The position numbers and the translations under genes are program-made. Below, in pieces: positions 26,001-38,000 of a stretch of DNA of 64,000 nt (within the stretch, counting starts at the first letter, position 1; every line of letters starts with the position of its first letter). Below the pieces are notes generated by a model, which saw only the letters and a program-made list of their open reading frames with translations, searched no databases and was not told where the DNA came from. This DNA is from Symbiodinium natans. Lineage: Eukaryota > Sar > Dinophyceae > Suessiales > Symbiodiniaceae. The DNA is taken from the NCBI GenBank assembly GCA_905221605.1, contig CAJNDS010002267.1, forward strand, positions 145,001 to 209,000. Direction: 5' to 3'.

Positions 26001-29000
26001 AGGCAGAGGGTACCATGATTTCGGGTTTAGGGTTTAGGGTTTAGGGTTTAGGGTGACCGTAGCTACCTTGCAGGTCTCTACCCAACTGGAAGCCTCCTTT
26101 TCCATCGCCCAGGGCCTTGCGGAGTCTTGACAGGTTCTGTCAACTCTATTCTAACTCAACCCTAAACCCTAAACCCTAAACCCTGAACCCTAAACCCTCA
26201 ACCCTAAACCCTAAACCCTAAAGCCTAAGCCCTGAACCCTCAAGCCGACCACCTAAAAAAAAACCTGGAACCCTGAAACGCGCAATCCTCTGTGGCCCGA
26301 TGAAAACCCTACAAAGCCTGCATGGACCTAAGCCCCTGCATTCCATGGCAAGACCACAAGGGTTTAGGGTTTAGGGTTTAGGGTTTAGGGTTTTAGGCCC
26401 CTTAAACTCCCCCTCTTAACCTTAAACCCCGCCTAGACCCCCTAAGCCCTAAACCCTCAACCCTAAACCCTAGACCCTAAACCCTGAACCCTACATGCAC
26501 CCCCCTTCAACAACAAACGCTACAACCGAGTAGCAGAGGAGAAGCCAAGGCCACAAAGGATCTTCCTCACGCGCGCCTGCGCCACAACGAAGTTGTGGGG
26601 TTTAGGGTTTAGGGTTTAGGGTTCAGGGTTCAGGGTTCAGGGTTTAGGGTTTAGGGTTTAGGGTTTAGGGTTTAGGGAACTATGCTCCCTTTTTGGCGGC
26701 TCCCCAACCACAAGTCTCCCCCATGCTGGACTGGAACCACCCGAATTTAGAGACACCCCCCCCCCCCCCCCCAGCTGACGGATAAGGCCTTCCCGTTTTC
26801 AGGGTTTAGGCTTTAGGGCTTAGGGCTTTGAGTTTACCCTAACAAAACAGTCCAAAAGCCTTGTACAAGAAGGCCTTTGGCCCAAAAACCCTACAATAAG
26901 AGGCCTTAGAGCCTTGGGTCATATAGGGGCTTAGGGTTTAGGGTTTAGGGTTTAGGGTATAGGGTATAGGGTATAGGGTTTAGGGTTTAGGGTTTAGGGT
27001 TTAGAGTGCCCATCCCGGTGCAAACTTCGGCCTCGGCTGCCTCCGCACCGGTGGCCTAGGTCATGGTCGCTTGGTTGCCGTGGATGACAGGGTTTAGGGT
27101 TTAGGGTTTAGGGTTTAGGGTTTAGGGTTTAGGGTTTAGGGTTTAGGGTTTAGGGTTTAGGGTCTGCTCTGTATGTGCTGGGTCCTTGCAATTATGCGGC
27201 CTCTTACAGAGGATACTAAAGTGGCCGTCATCGATCCAAAGCGTCCTCAGACTCTTGCCCCTTTCGGGTTCAGGGTTTAGGGTTCAGGATTTAGGGTTTA
27301 GGGTTTTGGGTGTAGAATATCCTCGAGGATGGCCCAAAAACCCTTCTGAACAATATTCCCTAAGCATAATCCTCTTAAACCCAGTAAGGGGGAATGCGGA
27401 TTAGGGTTTAGGGTTTAGGGTTTAGGGCCTACCTAGTGCCCTGGATGTCTACATCAGTGGATTCCAGACTGAAACCCTAAACCCTAAACCCTAAATGCTG
27501 AAACATTAGTCCTATACGCCACACAGCCTGCAACCCCTGAAGCTTAAGCCCAGAACCCTCTAGGTTAAGGGGCTATCGAAGCAGATCGCTCGAAACCTTC
27601 GACTTCATTAGCGTGTATACGGGTTTAGGGTTTAGGGTTTAGGGCATAGAATGTCAAGCACAGACCGAGATAGCGTGACAGCTGATTAAACACGCATCGC
27701 ATCTGCGAGTCTTCTCAGGGTGAAACTGCACGGAAAAAACCACACAAACCTGGCACCGCCCCAAAATCAGGGTTTAGGGTTTAGGGTTTAGGTTTTAGGG
27801 TGCAGCACCATGCAACACCCTTGAATACAAGCCTGGTACGCGCACGCACCACCGCCACCCGGCTGCCTTGCCACGAGAATGCAGCCCGTAAAGAAGCCGC
27901 GTTCCGCGACTTAGTGCGGAGACTGACTCGGCACTGTTGGGCAGAGATCCCCCCTAAGGCCCTGGGGTTCAAGATTGTCCCAGACACACCGAAGCTAGAT
28001 ACCCTTTTTGGGATTCAAAAGGGCTTATAAGAGCACCTAAGCTCTAAAAAAAGGGGAAGCAGGGCCTGATCTGTGTCCTAGAAAGAGGACCCTGTGACGT
28101 TTGGCCACGGTGAACAGCGAGGAGTTTGCGTGGGGCTTCACGTTCCGCTGCAGCACACCAACACACCAACACACCTCTCCAGAAGGCACGCGTGCGCCCT
28201 CGCATTGAAATTCTGCAAAGCATCATAAAGCGGCGGAGCGTGAAGCTTGTGCACGAGCTGAGCCAATCACCATGTGCTTGGTGACCCTATAAAAACCCTA
28301 CACCCTAAACCCAGCAAGGAGTCGACACAGACCTCACTGGGCAAAGAATTCCGAGGGCATCTAAGGTCTTCCGCACATAGCAGAAAATGGGCTGAACCTC
28401 ATGACTCAACACACATGCGGGTTTCCGAAATTAGGGTTTAGGGGCTTGAGGTGTAGGGTCTAGGGGTACCTTGCTGGGGTCGAATCCTACTAGCCACAGG
28501 GATCTATATTTATGAGGGGTCCCGTACTCTCGAAAATCCCGAATGCCCCTGTGACAAGATGGCAGACACCCCACCCACAATTGTCAAACAAGTCACACTC
28601 GACTTTCCACCTCAGAATATGTGGTTTAAGGCCGCAACATTACTTCAAGGAATAGAGAAGTCGCTAGTTCAGCCGTCAGCTAATAAAAGAAGGCAGGAGA
28701 GCCCTACTCATGGCTCGCAAAAAGTCTCCCAGCCAAGTGTTCACAAGTGTGTTACTCGGCTGGAAGAACACCGAAGGGCTGCCAGCACCTGACATCACCT
28801 GACATCGCCTACTTACTCAGGCTGTGCCGCGCGTAGATGAGGACGCTGGTTTCGCAGCGTCCACACCCTGCTCCAGATGAGAGGTACTTTCTGCCGCATC
28901 CGACATGTGAGATCTGAGCCTCGGACTCACAGCCAGAATGAGGTTGTCTCCTGATTCACATCTCCATCCGTTTGGTTCGTGTTAGTCCGGCTCGCCAATG

Positions 29001-32000
29001 TTGAACACGGCAACGATTGGTTCGTGTTAGTCCGGCTCGCCAAGCTTGAGCACGGCAGCGATTGGTTCGTGTTCGTCCGGCTCGCCAAACTTGAGCATGG
29101 CAATGAGGTCTGCACCTCCCATGCCTCAACTTCGTCTTGGTCTGAAGGCCAACGTACTGCCATGCCTCTGCCTGCTTGCGCATGACTACCCGAAGCCTCG
29201 TCTGGGTAGCCTCCCTTAGTGGACGCCATTGGGCAAGGCCTTGGGTACCTAAGTAGCCCAGTAACCATATTATAATACGGGCACCCTTTTCTTGGTTGGC
29301 TACTCTATAAGGGATTCCAGAACCAAAAAATGGGAAAAGGGGCTACCAAGGCCCTAAACCCTAAACCCTAAACCCTAAACCCTAAACCCTAAACCCTAAA
29401 CCCTAAACCCTAAACCCTAAACCCTAAACCCTAAACCCTAAACCCTAAACCCTAAACCCTAAACCATACCAAGGTACAGGTTTAAAACTGCTTGAATGTC
29501 GTAAGGCGGCTCCGTAAATGCCATTGGCAGTCCAGCCTGTGCACATCTGGGAGCCTGTGCACAGCTGGGAGCCAGGTCTGTCAGATCAAGCCGATCTGTC
29601 CTTCCGAGGTGTAGGGTTTAGGGTTTAGGGTTTAGGGTTTGGGGTTTAGGGTTTAGGGTCTAGGGTTTAGGGTTTAGGGTTTAGGGTTCAAGGTTTAGGG
29701 TTTGGGGTTTGGGGTTTAGGGTTTTGCATGCTGCTGCCTTTCACTGCGCGAGTAAGTGATCCTCACTTCCCGTTTGAGATCTGCTTCCGGAAGAGGAACC
29801 GGCCGCAGCTCCACATCTCCTTAGTCTTAGTTGCTGAGTTCATGGGTTTAGGGTTTAGGGTTTAGGGTAAGCCCCCCAAAAAGTGTACACTTTCAGTTCT
29901 ATAGGGGATTAGAGTATCCCAAAAAGTGTAAAGTGTACTCACTCCACATCTCCTTAGTTGTCCAGTACCTAGGGGAACTAAAGGTTAACCTTTCGAACTA
30001 TAAGGGGAATGATATTACCCCAAAAAGGTTAAAGGATACAACCTCTACTACGAAGTCTCCATGAGCAAATTTGCACCGCCGGCCAAAGCGGCAGCCACCC
30101 GCGCTGAACTGGGCGCAAAGTCGGGTGCTGACCAAGTTCGGCTGGGGGCGCAGCTCCTCTTTCCTAGTTCATGGTTGGGGTAGTATTAAAAATCTAAATT
30201 TCTATGTATTCCTTGTTGAGTTTAGGTACCCTTAAAAAGTGTAAAATGTTACCCCGCTACGACAAAGTTTCGAGTGGGCAAAGTTGCACGCCTGCCCTCG
30301 GCGACAGTGTCCAGTCCCAACGAACTTGCACATCCGCGTGTTCTTCAGTGACTGCACCACTGGCGCCGGCGTGTACTCACTCGACATGGCGTCTAAACCC
30401 TAAACCCTAAACCCTAAACCCTAAACCCTAAACCCTAAACCCTAAACCCTAAACCCTAAACGAAAAGTCATCCGCAAATCCAAAGACACCCTGTGCCCTG
30501 AGCCAGATGGTTTTAGGGAAGGTTCCGTCGACCATTGCCCCGTTGCAGAAACGCGTTTCTGAGTGCGGGCACATCAGATAGGGCCCGTATATATATATAT
30601 ATATGTATGAATGTATGTATATATATATATATGTATACATGCCGTCTTCTTTATTTATTCAGTGATTCATTTAGTCATGTCATGATAAATGTCCAATAAA
30701 TGCATTCCAAAAACGTCTCCTTCCACAGAAATCCTCAAGTGCGCAGCATGTCTTGAAATTGAATTTGAGGTGTGCAACGGTCCTGGAAAGGTATTGGTGA
30801 ATGAATGACCTAAAAAAACCCTAAACCCCAAACCCCAAACCCCAAACCCTAAACCCTGAGCCCTAAACCCTAAACCCCAAACCCTACTCTGACTCGCAGG
30901 GTCCCTTGGCACCACTAGGTGCCTCCAACTCGTCGCCCACGGCGCTGAGCTCGTCGCAGAGCTGCTGCAGCTCCGCTGCCTGGATGCGTCCAGCGAGGTA
31001 CTCATGGGTTCCCCTACTACCCCCGGCTTAGGGTTCAGGGTTCAGGGTTCAGGGTTCAGGGTTCAGGGTTTAGGGTTTAGGGTTCAGGGTTCAGGGTTTA
31101 GGGTTTAATAGGGTTTATTTGGTTTAGGGCTGCTACCCCCCTCTATGCTACCCCTCCCTAGGTTTCCCCCCGTAAGTAAGGCCAATTAGGGTTAGTTTAG
31201 CCTAGTCAAGGTCATTTCAGGCCGGAACCTGGGGGGGGGACGTTCCCCCTTATACTAAAAGTCCGTATATGGGGAAGTATTAGTCGGGGGAACTATCATC
31301 CCTATGCATGACTGTTAGTATACGGGGGGACATCCTAATCTAGGCTGTTCCCTCATGCATCTCATGCGAGCAAACTGCTTGTCATCTAGTGACGGTGTCG
31401 TCGACATGTGCGCAGCCTCCTGTCCCAACCCTCAACATTTTTGGGTTTTGGGGTTTGGGGTTTAGGGTGTAGGGTTTCTAAAATCCAAGGGTTTAGGGTT
31501 TAGGGTTTCGAAGATCCAACACTCCAACACTCCTTCAAACCCTGAATCCCGAAATCCCTAAACCCTCAAGCCCGATGTCTGTTTATATAAGGGACCATGT
31601 GGTCAGTTGCTTCATGGCTTAGAGGGTACAGGGCTCATAGTGTAGGGTTTAGGCTACAGGGCGAACCATTCCCCCAGAGTTGCTGCATGCCTTACGGTGC
31701 CTTTCTGAAGGGGGGGGGGGGGGGGGGGGAGACTGCCCGACCTCTGAATAACCCTGCCGTGGATAAGTGCTTCTGAGGGGATTCGGTGGCATTACATATA
31801 CATAATCATATAAACACCCTAAACACCACTCAAAATTTAACTCTCCCAACCCTGGACACAAAACTCCCCGAAGCTCTTCACGTGGCCCCCCCAACACTTC
31901 GACAGCACACGCTGGAAACTGCGCTCTAGGGTTTTAGGATCCAGGGTCTAGGGGGGGCTTAAGGCTGGCCACACTTTGTGGTTGGAGGCTTGGATTTAAA

Positions 32001-35000
32001 CCCTATGCCCTACAACCTAAACCCTAAACCCTAAACCCTAAACCCTAAACCCTAAACCCTAAACCCTAAACTCTAAACCCTAAATTACTAAAGCCTCCAT
32101 GGTTAGGGAACATAGAGCCAATCCTATGGACTCCGGGTTCTTCAGCCGAATAGGTCCAGTTTACAGGCTTTAGGGCTTTGGGAAGGAATCGGGCTGCCGG
32201 CCAGGACTTTCGGGTTTAGGGTTTAGGGTTTAGGGTTTAGGGTTTAGGGTTTAGGGTTTAGGGCTTGGATCCTCTATGGGTGAACATACTTGCTAAAGCC
32301 AACAGCTGCTGGACAACGACCTTTGCAGGACCGAAGGGGCCTCCTCCTTGTCGCCGAAAGACTCGAGCCTCTGACCAGGCGTTTAGGGTTTAGAGATTAG
32401 GGTTTGGGGTTTAGGGATTAGGGTTTAGGGTTTAGGGTTAGGGTTTAGGGTTTAGGGATTAGGGTTTAGGGTTTAGGGTGTAGGGCTCCAGCAGCTTTCT
32501 GTCCCCTGCGAAACGTCAAGACCCGAAAATACAAGTTGGCCACTGCCCTTTCTCACGGCATCCTGGCCGAAACACTATGATGCCCTAAGGGTCCATGAAC
32601 CTTAGGGTTTAGGGTTTAGGGTTTAGGGTTTAGGGTTTAGGGTTTAGGGTTTAGGGTTTAGGGTTTAGGGTTTAGGGTTTAGGGTTTAGGGTCACTTGGG
32701 CCCTAAAGCTGCTACAGGGGAACCCCCTTGAAGGCCCAAGCATACACCACAGAGGCACATGGACCCCCTTGGGGGGATGGCTCAGCAAACCTGGCACTGA
32801 AGGCTTCCCAGGGCCTTTCTTGAATAACCCTAAACCCTACAACCTAAACTCTAAACCCTAAACCCTAAACCCTAAACTCTAAACCCTAGACCTAAACATC
32901 CCTAAAACCCAAACCCTGGACCCTAAGCCCTAAACCCGATCTTAGCAAAGGAGAGGGATATGAAAAAAAAAAAAACTACAGCCTGCCTGAAGGACTCAGA
33001 GGCTTTAGCCGAAAAAACCCCCCCGGGTGTGACTAAGGACAGGGCCGCTGCAAGAGGCGAGCCTGTGAGGGGTTTAGGGTTTAGGGTTTAGGGTTTAGGG
33101 TTTAGGGTTTAGGGTTTAGGGTTTAGGGTTTAGGGTTTAGGGTTTAGGGTTTACGGTTTAGCGGGAGGGGGGGGGGGGGGGGGTAAGATGGACACTTAAA
33201 GGCTATGCTGCACGTGCGTGCCTTGTAAACAAATACTTTACAAAGGAAACGCCCGCAGAATAGACGCAACGCACCCACAGAATAAACGCAAGCACCTGTC
33301 AGCGCACTGTGTCCTGGGCGGGGGCGCGGAGGGCGCGGAGGGCGCGGAGGGCGCGGAGGGCGCGGAGGGCGCGGAGGGCGCGGAGGGCGCGGAGGGGCGG
33401 AGGGCGCGGAGGGCGCGGAGGGCGCGGAGGGCGCGCACGCACAGGGCTCGCGGAGGGCGCGGAGGGCGCGGGCGCGGGCGGCAGGGCGCGGGGGGCGCGG
33501 GAGGGCCGGAGGGCGGAGGGCGCGGACGCCGCGGGCCGCGGAGGGCGCGGAGGGCGCGGAGGGCGCGGAGGGCGCGGAGGGCGCGGAGGGCGCGGAGCGT
33601 GCGCAGGGCAAAAATTGCAGAGGGCGGAAAGGCGCGGAGGGCGCGCGGCATCCACGTGTCCCCATATCCCCTGCCCATCAACCGAATGTCACTCTCCCCT
33701 TCCGCGCCGAACCCGTCCGTCAACCTCCATGCATGGTCCACGCCTCCCCACATCTCCAGCAAAATGTTCCGAACCCCCTTTCCGTCCGACCCTCCAAGGA
33801 GCGATCCGATAGAACGCCTTCCGCATTGAAGCGCCAAACGAGAACCCAATTTCAGAATTGGTTTTCGGGAAAAAATCCAAGAAAACAAAGAGCACGCGCA
33901 GAATAGACGTTAAGCGTCCAAGGCACGGGGGGGGGGGGGGGCACTTAGAGTTATGGGGAGGGGTGGGGGCGTGGGGGGAGGGCGGGTTGAGGGGTCTAGG
34001 TTGATGGGGCTTAGAAGACTGAGGTGTATGGAAAAGGCTACAGTTTAAAGTAAACCCAAAGCCCAGGATGATGCCGCTTTTCGGGCTTCTGGACCAGAGA
34101 ATAGGGATTGGTAAAGGACTACAGGCGACTGCCTCCCGCCCACCCCCCGCCACATACTTCGGATCCCTGCTAGAAGTTGAGGAAGAAATCGTCCACAAAA
34201 CGATATTGAACTGGAGTCAAAGGGTTAAAACGATCAAGGTTGAGGGTGTCGAGAGTCTAGGAGTTTGATGCGTTCAGGCTTTGCGGGGCTCTCTCCCCCC
34301 TCAACAAGCCGACCCTAAACTTTCCCTAAACCCTGAACCCCAGGACCCTATCAATCGCTTCAAAGCCCTAAAGACCCTGCGCAACTCGAAGGAAGGCGCG
34401 GGTTAAACCCTCAAAAGCCCTCAATCCCGAAACCCTGAACCCTACATGCGTCGCCCAAATGCCTAACTGGCGGCTTATGCAGATAAGAGAGCCCTCATAG
34501 AGTCCCCTAGATAGTAGGCTCCCCCTTATAATAAGGACCCCAATGAGGTACCCCAATATCGTAAACCCTCAGCTGCTTTGGGAGTTATATCGATGGGTGC
34601 GGCCGTTTCAGCCCCAAAGCCTAGCTATAAACCTGATAACCCTCGAAACACTCAAGGGACTGAAGGAGTGGGGGTTATTTAGGGGCTACTTAGGTATCTA
34701 GGGACTGTATGAGGAATATATAGGGGTTATATAGCGGAATAAGATCAAGGGGTCCCTTCTAGGGGTCCCTTTTTCAACCCCTTAAAGCACGAAACCCTTA
34801 CTACCCTAAACCCTAAGGCCCTAAGGGTAGCTACATGGGCCCCTACCTCCTTTAGAAGGGTTCTGAAGTGGCCCTTGGGTTGTGTAGGGTATATAACGAG
34901 TCCCATTCAAGGGCCCCATACTGAGGGACCATCCTAGGATAACCCTAAACCCATACACTCCATAATGCCCTAAAGGCCCGATACACCCGATGCACCCTAT

Positions 35001-38000
35001 AACCTCATAAGCCCTATAAGCCGCACAATACAATGTATAAACCCCACACACTGTATAAACCTTATAAACCCTATTAGAAACCCTCGAAGTCCTACAAAGC
35101 TTACAAGCCCAATGGGCCCCACAAACCCGATGAATTCCAAAAACCCATAAGCCCTATAAGCCCGATACCTTGGGATGTGCCTCCTTACACTAACAGTCCT
35201 TGATAGGGATTGTAGCACCCCCGAATGGAACCCCCAATAAGGACTGTCAGTATAAGGGGGAACATCCCAACTTATACTCCCCTAAACCCTAAACCCAAAA
35301 CCCTAAACCCTATACTTCTGAAACCCGAAAATCTCAGCCCCAAACGATACCACGATCCCAGCAAGAGAAGCCTCGGCATCAAGCAAGGTGCGGCGCGCGG
35401 TGTCCGCCGACAAAACCTCATCCACCACCTCAGCGGCAGCGGTTCAGAGTTGAAGAGTTTTAGGGTTTAGGGTTTAGGTTGAGGATTTAGAGTTCATGTC
35501 CCAAGCGCTGTAAACCCCAAACCCAAACCTCTACACGCTTACAAAAAACCCTAAACCCTAAACCCTAAAACCTAAACCCTAGACCCACTTCCGTTGGCAA
35601 GGCCCGGGCTGGCAGGTCAGTAGCTTCGGCCTCCTGGGGGAATTGTGCTTTGAGGGTTTGGGGCAGTTTAGGGTTTAGGGTTTAGGGTTTAGGGTTTAGG
35701 GTTTAGGGTTTAGGGTTTAGGGTTTAGGGTTTAGGGTTTAGGGTTTAGGGTTTAGGGTTCAGGGTTCAGGGTTTGGGGCAGAAGGGTGCAGGGTTTAGGG
35801 TTTGGGGCAGAAGGGTTTAGGGTTTAGGGTTTGGGGCAGAAGGGTCTAGGGTTTAGGTTTGAGGCAAAAGGATTTAGGGTTTAGGGTCTTCAGGGGTCCT
35901 GGGTTTGGAGTTTTAGGGCTTGGGGCTTTGGGTTTAAGGTTTGATTCGGGTTTAGGGTTGTAGGGCTTTGGGTTGGGGTTTCGGGGCTGTAGGGAGTGTA
36001 GGGGTTTAAGCGTTCAGGAGCAACCACCAATCCCCGTTGTATTGGTGTAACTAAAACCCTTTTTGTTGTAATGTATCCTAATCGAAGAGACAGTCCCCCC
36101 CCCCCTCCCGGGGGCCAAGTAAAAAGAATGCACCTCTAAAACCAAAACAACCCAAAACCGATCAGGCCTCATGGAAACCGACAAAAACGCAGGTTTTCCT
36201 CGAACTTGGATCTATGCCAGACCGGCAAAAGTGTGATGGGCAAGGGTGTACAGGACATGAAGTACTACACTTTGGTTTTATCATCCGTTTTTTGATCTGA
36301 GAAAAAAAGCCGTCGCTGAGATTGGTGATTCCTAAACCCTATAGGATCAGCCCCAAAGCCTACACTTGAGCCCTAAGCCGAGTTCATATAGGGGCCGGAA
36401 GAATTAGAATGGGGTTTTGGGGGTTATTCTAATGGAATTACAAAGGGGCCATAAGGAAAGATTCTTAGTACTTATTCCGACCCCTATACACGGACCATAA
36501 GGGAATATTCTTAGTACTTATTCCGACCCCTATAGTAGGCCCCGGCCCCAAGCGCCCACGATGCGCTGCAGCATGGGGGCTGAGAAGACATGCGTGCACG
36601 AACCCGACGCCCACCCTAATAAGCTGCTCCACTACTTTGAGCGTCGCTGCCTACCCTAAACCCTAAACCCTACACCCTAAACCCTAAACCCTAAAACCCT
36701 AAACCCTAAACCCTAAACCCCAATCCGACATCTGTAGCCGAAACCCGAAACCCTGGGTCCTGCTGTACCAAAGTCACAGCCCACCGCTCCGGGAGGGGGA
36801 GCCGTCGCGCCGCCAAGTGTTTGAGCCTGGTCAGGGTGGTTCCTAGGGGACTAAAGATTTGGAGAGGGTTTTAGGGTTTAGGGTTTAGGGTTAGGGTTTA
36901 GGGTTTAGGGTTAAGGGTTTAGGGTTTCGGGTTTAGGGTTAGGGTTTAGGGTTTAGAGGGTTTAGAGGGTGTAGAGGGTTTAGAGGGTTTAGAGGGTTTA
37001 GAGGGTTTAGAGGGTTTAGAGGGTTTAGAGGGTTTAGAGGGTTTAGAGGGTTTAGAGGGTTTAGAGGGTTTTGCAGCGGTGAAAGGAACGAAGTTGTCAA
37101 ACAAGAACACGGCTGCCCTCTCAGGTGAGAAGGCGGGAGTGCCTGTGATGAGTGTGGCCATGAAGGCCTTGGCCTCCGGTGCTTCGAGTGCAACCTGGTT
37201 TGAGAACCGGCTGTCATCTGAAACACTGACCGCGGTGTCTCTAGACCCTCCTTTGCCAGCAGCTACGCCCTTCCGACCTGCACCTTTTGCTGCCTGCGTG
37301 ATGATGGAATCGGTACCAATTCCGGAGAGCATAGCCAGGCCGCTGAACATCGCTCCTCCGTGGCCAGTGGCAGCCGCGTCTATGATTTCGTTCATCACCG
37401 TAGCCTTTAGAGGGTTTAGAGGGTTTAGAGGGTTTATGGGGTTTATAGGGTTTAGGAGATTAGGGGTACCTTAGTGGGGTCCTGATTATAAGGGATCCTA
37501 CTATTTGGGGATCCATATTTGGGGGCCCCCTATTTTCGCAAACCCCAAATGAACCTTGAAGCGGCTTTGTGGTTTAGGGTTTAGGGTTGTTAAACTCTGG
37601 TCCTTATAATCCAGTAGAGGTTGGTTGTAGTACCAGTATGGTTGTAAACGCGAGTGTTTAGGGGGCATTCAACGGGGTAACCCACATAAGTGCCGAATGC
37701 AGGTGCGGGCCCTTTTCTGGTGCTGTGGATGCTTTCAGAAAGCATTTCGATCTGCCAGGGTTTTAGAGTTTAGGGTTTTACGCATACCAGGAGCTCTCTC
37801 ACCAAGTCACTTTAATATGGCATGTATTAGTATATAAATAAAAATAAATAAATAAATAAGTATATATATATATATGAACATAAAGTTTGAGTTTGGTCGA
37901 ACTTTCCATGTAGAATACAAAACTCTTTATATACTCGTACGATATCTTTGGACAGCTGTGGTGAAACTGTCAGGTTAAAATTTACTCAATCTGATGTACG

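Noticed and set aside
33144-33888. Ala/Pro/Arg-rich open frames on both strands
   Set aside because: Artefacts of the GCGGAGGGC minisatellite; all frames stay open together.
36599-36650. Reading exon 17 through as [12 protein letters not shown]
   Set aside because: VVEQLI duplicates the role of VVDEVL in exon 18; a GT donor after AATLK gives the family's expected length.
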